From Rhyacichthys aspro (taxonomy: Eukaryota > Chordata > Actinopteri > Gobiiformes > Rhyacichthyidae): a stretch of DNA of 64,000 bases. This document shows positions 61,641 to 64,000 of this stretch, piece after piece. Both the position numbers and the translations under genes were made by a program. The stretch lies in the NCBI GenBank assembly GCA_036850595.1, contig CM072159.1, forward strand, positions 5,483,978 to 5,547,977. Reading direction: 5' to 3'. Numbering within the stretch: the stretch's first letter is position 1; the number at the start of each line of letters is the position of its first letter. The notes under the pieces are model-generated. The model saw only the letters and a program-made list of their open reading frames with translations, was not told where the DNA came from and did no database searches.

Positions 61641-64000
61641 AACTTCAGGAGTGAGCATGTTATTTGCTGAACATCAGATATGTGCTGATCATTTTCATCT
61701 ATTCAAATCCTTATTAATAAAGCCAAGATGACATCTTAAGTTCCTCTTTTTTCACAGATCATTCCTATTACAATGCCATTTTGTTCCTTAATGCTATGCT
61801 TTTTTATTTTTTGTCATCCTCGCCACTCACTCCCAAACAACCTAAGGACCTTTCCTGCTTTTCTTTTATTAATTAAAAATTAAACCAATTTTTCTTTCTT
61901 TTCATGTTGCCAGATTTAATTACAAAATTGAGACTATGGCACTTTTTTTTTTTTTTTTTTTTAACATAATTTGAAACAACCTATTTTTTCCCCCTCTTTT
62001 TTCTATTCTCGATTAAATTCTACCAGGAATGTACTGTCAAAGACTTGACTGTGACCAGATGTGACCCTGTCATATACATACTGATGAAATATTATTTGAA
62101 AGCTTCACACTGTAAATTTTCTTTGCTCTGGCCGTACACTGCAGATGGCACACTGGTGTCTGTGCTGGTGTGTGGTATGTGTGTGATCAGCTTTTCCCTG
62201 ATTGCAGAGGTGATGCATGTGAGCTTCCACTGCCGCAGCAGTATTTACGATGTGGTAATTTACTACAGTAGTCCTAGCGCTAACATCTGTTATGCATGTT
62301 TGTGTGATAGAGCGAGTATGAACAACTCAGGGGGAGAGAGAGAGGTGAAGTTATTTACAGTAAAATCAAAGTGTGCAGCACTGGCTTGCACAGCTGCTCC
62401 ACAACACTGCAGCCTTTCTAAACAACAGCACAGATGTTCAAACAAAATGCTGCTTGGGTGACGCACAATACATAAAAGATAACATAAACGCTTTAAATTT
62501 GCAGATAAAACTTCCTGCCCAAGAAAGAAACAGCTTGTCTTTTGTGTGCAAAATCATGAGAAAAATAAGCAAGTTGGACAAAAAGTGGCTCCCTGTGGGC
62601 TCATAATTTTACCCATCCAGACAAGTGGTTTCCACTCATGTGCTGCATGCAGCTTTCTCTGGCAATCGATCAAACCACTACAGCAGCATGCGCTCTCTGA
62701 TCCATCACTGTTCTGAAGATGCAGGTTTATCCTTAAGCCTTAATTATGCTTTAGTTACACAACAATGATCAGAGTGAAAGCTCCACAGTATTCAAAATAC
62801 TTTAAGTAATCAAATATCCACAAAGTATTGGGTTTTTCACCATGATTTCATTATTATTACTACAGAGTACTAAGTTCTTTTATAGCTATATCCAAAAGCA
62901 AAGTGGGAATGGCTAATTGTGTCAAAATCAAATTTAGGGCATGATATGCAGGAATTTTTGTTTAATAGGATAAAATAATACTTCACTTGTCCTCCAGCTT
63001 TACCCACCAGAAATACATAGAGGTGAATGTATACGTGAAGACTTACATTTCTACTTTTTCTTCTTGTTTTTTGATGAAGAGGAATATATTGTGTAGTGTT
63101 TATATCGAGAGTGTAGCACAGACCATCCACACTGCCTTAATGTAGTGCCTACGAGAAACATCTAGAGAATCCTGTTATGAATGAAATATACAATAGCACT
63201 TACATGACAATGTAAAAAAAACAAAACAAAAACAAACAAACATTGAAAAGCACTATGAGAACCACTGCCACAGATGAATCACAGGCTGGAACACACTTAA
63301 GACATCCAGTTTGAGATGAATAGTCTTCTATAAGCTAAAACTAATGCTAACAAATGGGATAAGCTGTGACTATGCAGTCAACAGATTTGTTATACACTCT
63401 CACTTTGCTTCATAAGATTTACCTGGTAAATCCACAGCTAAAGAAGAAAATGAGTCATCATTTTATTATGACAACTCAGTGAGGAAAAGGAAGCTTTAGT
63501 AGTATCTGCACCATTTGAAGTCTCCCACTGAGTCTCCCACTAATTAATATGAATTATATTAATTAATATGTACTTATACAGATTGGATGTGAACATTGTA
63601 TATACCTGAGCATGGGGAAATACAATGTGAGGAAACCTGGAGGATAAAAGGAATCACTGTGGGTTACTTTCAACGTGCCATTACCTCCACACAGCTGTGA
63701 ATGGTGTAGAACTTCAGCAGCAGCGTCCTTAATGAGCTTTGGGGGATTTTCAGAGTCAGAGCAGCAGTCAGAAGCAAAAGTCTAGGAACAAAATCAGTAA
63801 AACTGTAAACTTTTGCTCAAAACCTTCTGCATTCTTCTGTATTTTCTGTCTTTATTTGCGTCATATTTTTTTATTTATTTGTATTTATTTATTTTTTCTT
63901 CTCATTATTTTAGATGGTGTGTGGATGGATAATACCACCCTTAAACATTCCTCTATATCTACATATGTACTTTTGTTTCCCACACTCAGCCCTGCCCATT
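61641..64000. other. Noncoding to the end of the window
   Basis: A T run at 61945-61962. The frame 62045-62461 (+, 138 codons) is Cys- and Ser-rich, overlaps nothing known and has no domain. The block 62620-62740 is repeat-free. At 63540-63570 there is an attaattaatatg/attatattaattaat inverted pattern. The last 200 bp are very AT-rich. No gene supported. Confidence 0.45.

Noticed and set aside
62045..62461. 138-codon Cys-rich frame
   Set aside because: The Cys spacing fits no zinc finger or secreted-domain pattern; treated as chance.

Overview
This window looks like intergenic or deep-intronic DNA from a vertebrate nuclear genome, most likely a ray-finned (teleost) fish. It is AT-rich, has no long open frames, no operons and no ribosome-binding-site logic. 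It is littered with diverged repeats whose combination is typical of teleosts: a Tc1/mariner element, a hAT BED-finger remnant, GIY-YIG (Penelope-like) and L2/CR1-like LINE fragments, TTAA-flanked miniature elements, Harbinger-like tips, and (TA)n, poly-A and poly-C tracts. I found no host protein-coding gene I can name. Almost every ATG-to-stop frame of 60 to 170 codons reads as chance or as low-complexity sequence.

Layout. 1-8.1 kb: unique AT-rich DNA with two diverged interspersed repeats, each with a second copy elsewhere (about 72-165 with 8036-8128; about 1690-1905 with 52355-52600), and a Harbinger-like remnant that keeps the start of a Myb/SANT-like domain (3754-3852). 8-19.7 kb: mostly unique, with a LINE/SINE-type tail (11098), a 26-28 bp poly-A, a hAT-type tip (15290), a decayed tRNA-derived SINE (15560) and a CNE-like block (14230-14960). 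19.7-24 kb: a TTAA-flanked MITE, a Harbinger-type copy and a nearly full-length but dead Tc1 element (22462-23978) with a LINE tail inserted in its transposase. 24-32.6 kb: a CpG-rich CCAAT block followed by a degenerate GTAAAT/TGTTT array (27.0-27.4 kb), two more TTAA-type elements, and a (TA)n palindrome beside a hAT tip. 32.6-51 kb: long unique stretches, two sister LINE 3' tails (36730, 48617), a perfect 19-bp hairpin (39526) and a (TA)43 microsatellite (49514). 51.9-54.1 kb: a direct repeat pair 1.9 kb apart. 57.5-59.8 kb: a candidate 61-bp exon, a GIY-YIG retroelement C-terminus, a roughly 300-bp poly-C tract that is probably an assembly or sequencing artefact, and a minus-strand LINE reverse-transcriptase pseudogene with an intact FADD motif. 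61.1-61.7 kb: a minus-strand hAT transposase N-terminus with a CCAAT block upstream.

Nothing here works together as a host pathway; the recognisable genes are selfish elements, all broken. The most useful leads are the two possible cryptic exons (57783-57843 and about 46737-46885), the nested insertion that orders two transposition events, the hairpin at 39.5 kb, the repeat pair at 52/54 kb and the poly-C tract. All family names come from recognising motifs by eye; no database search was run, and element boundaries are approximate unless a terminal repeat is stated.
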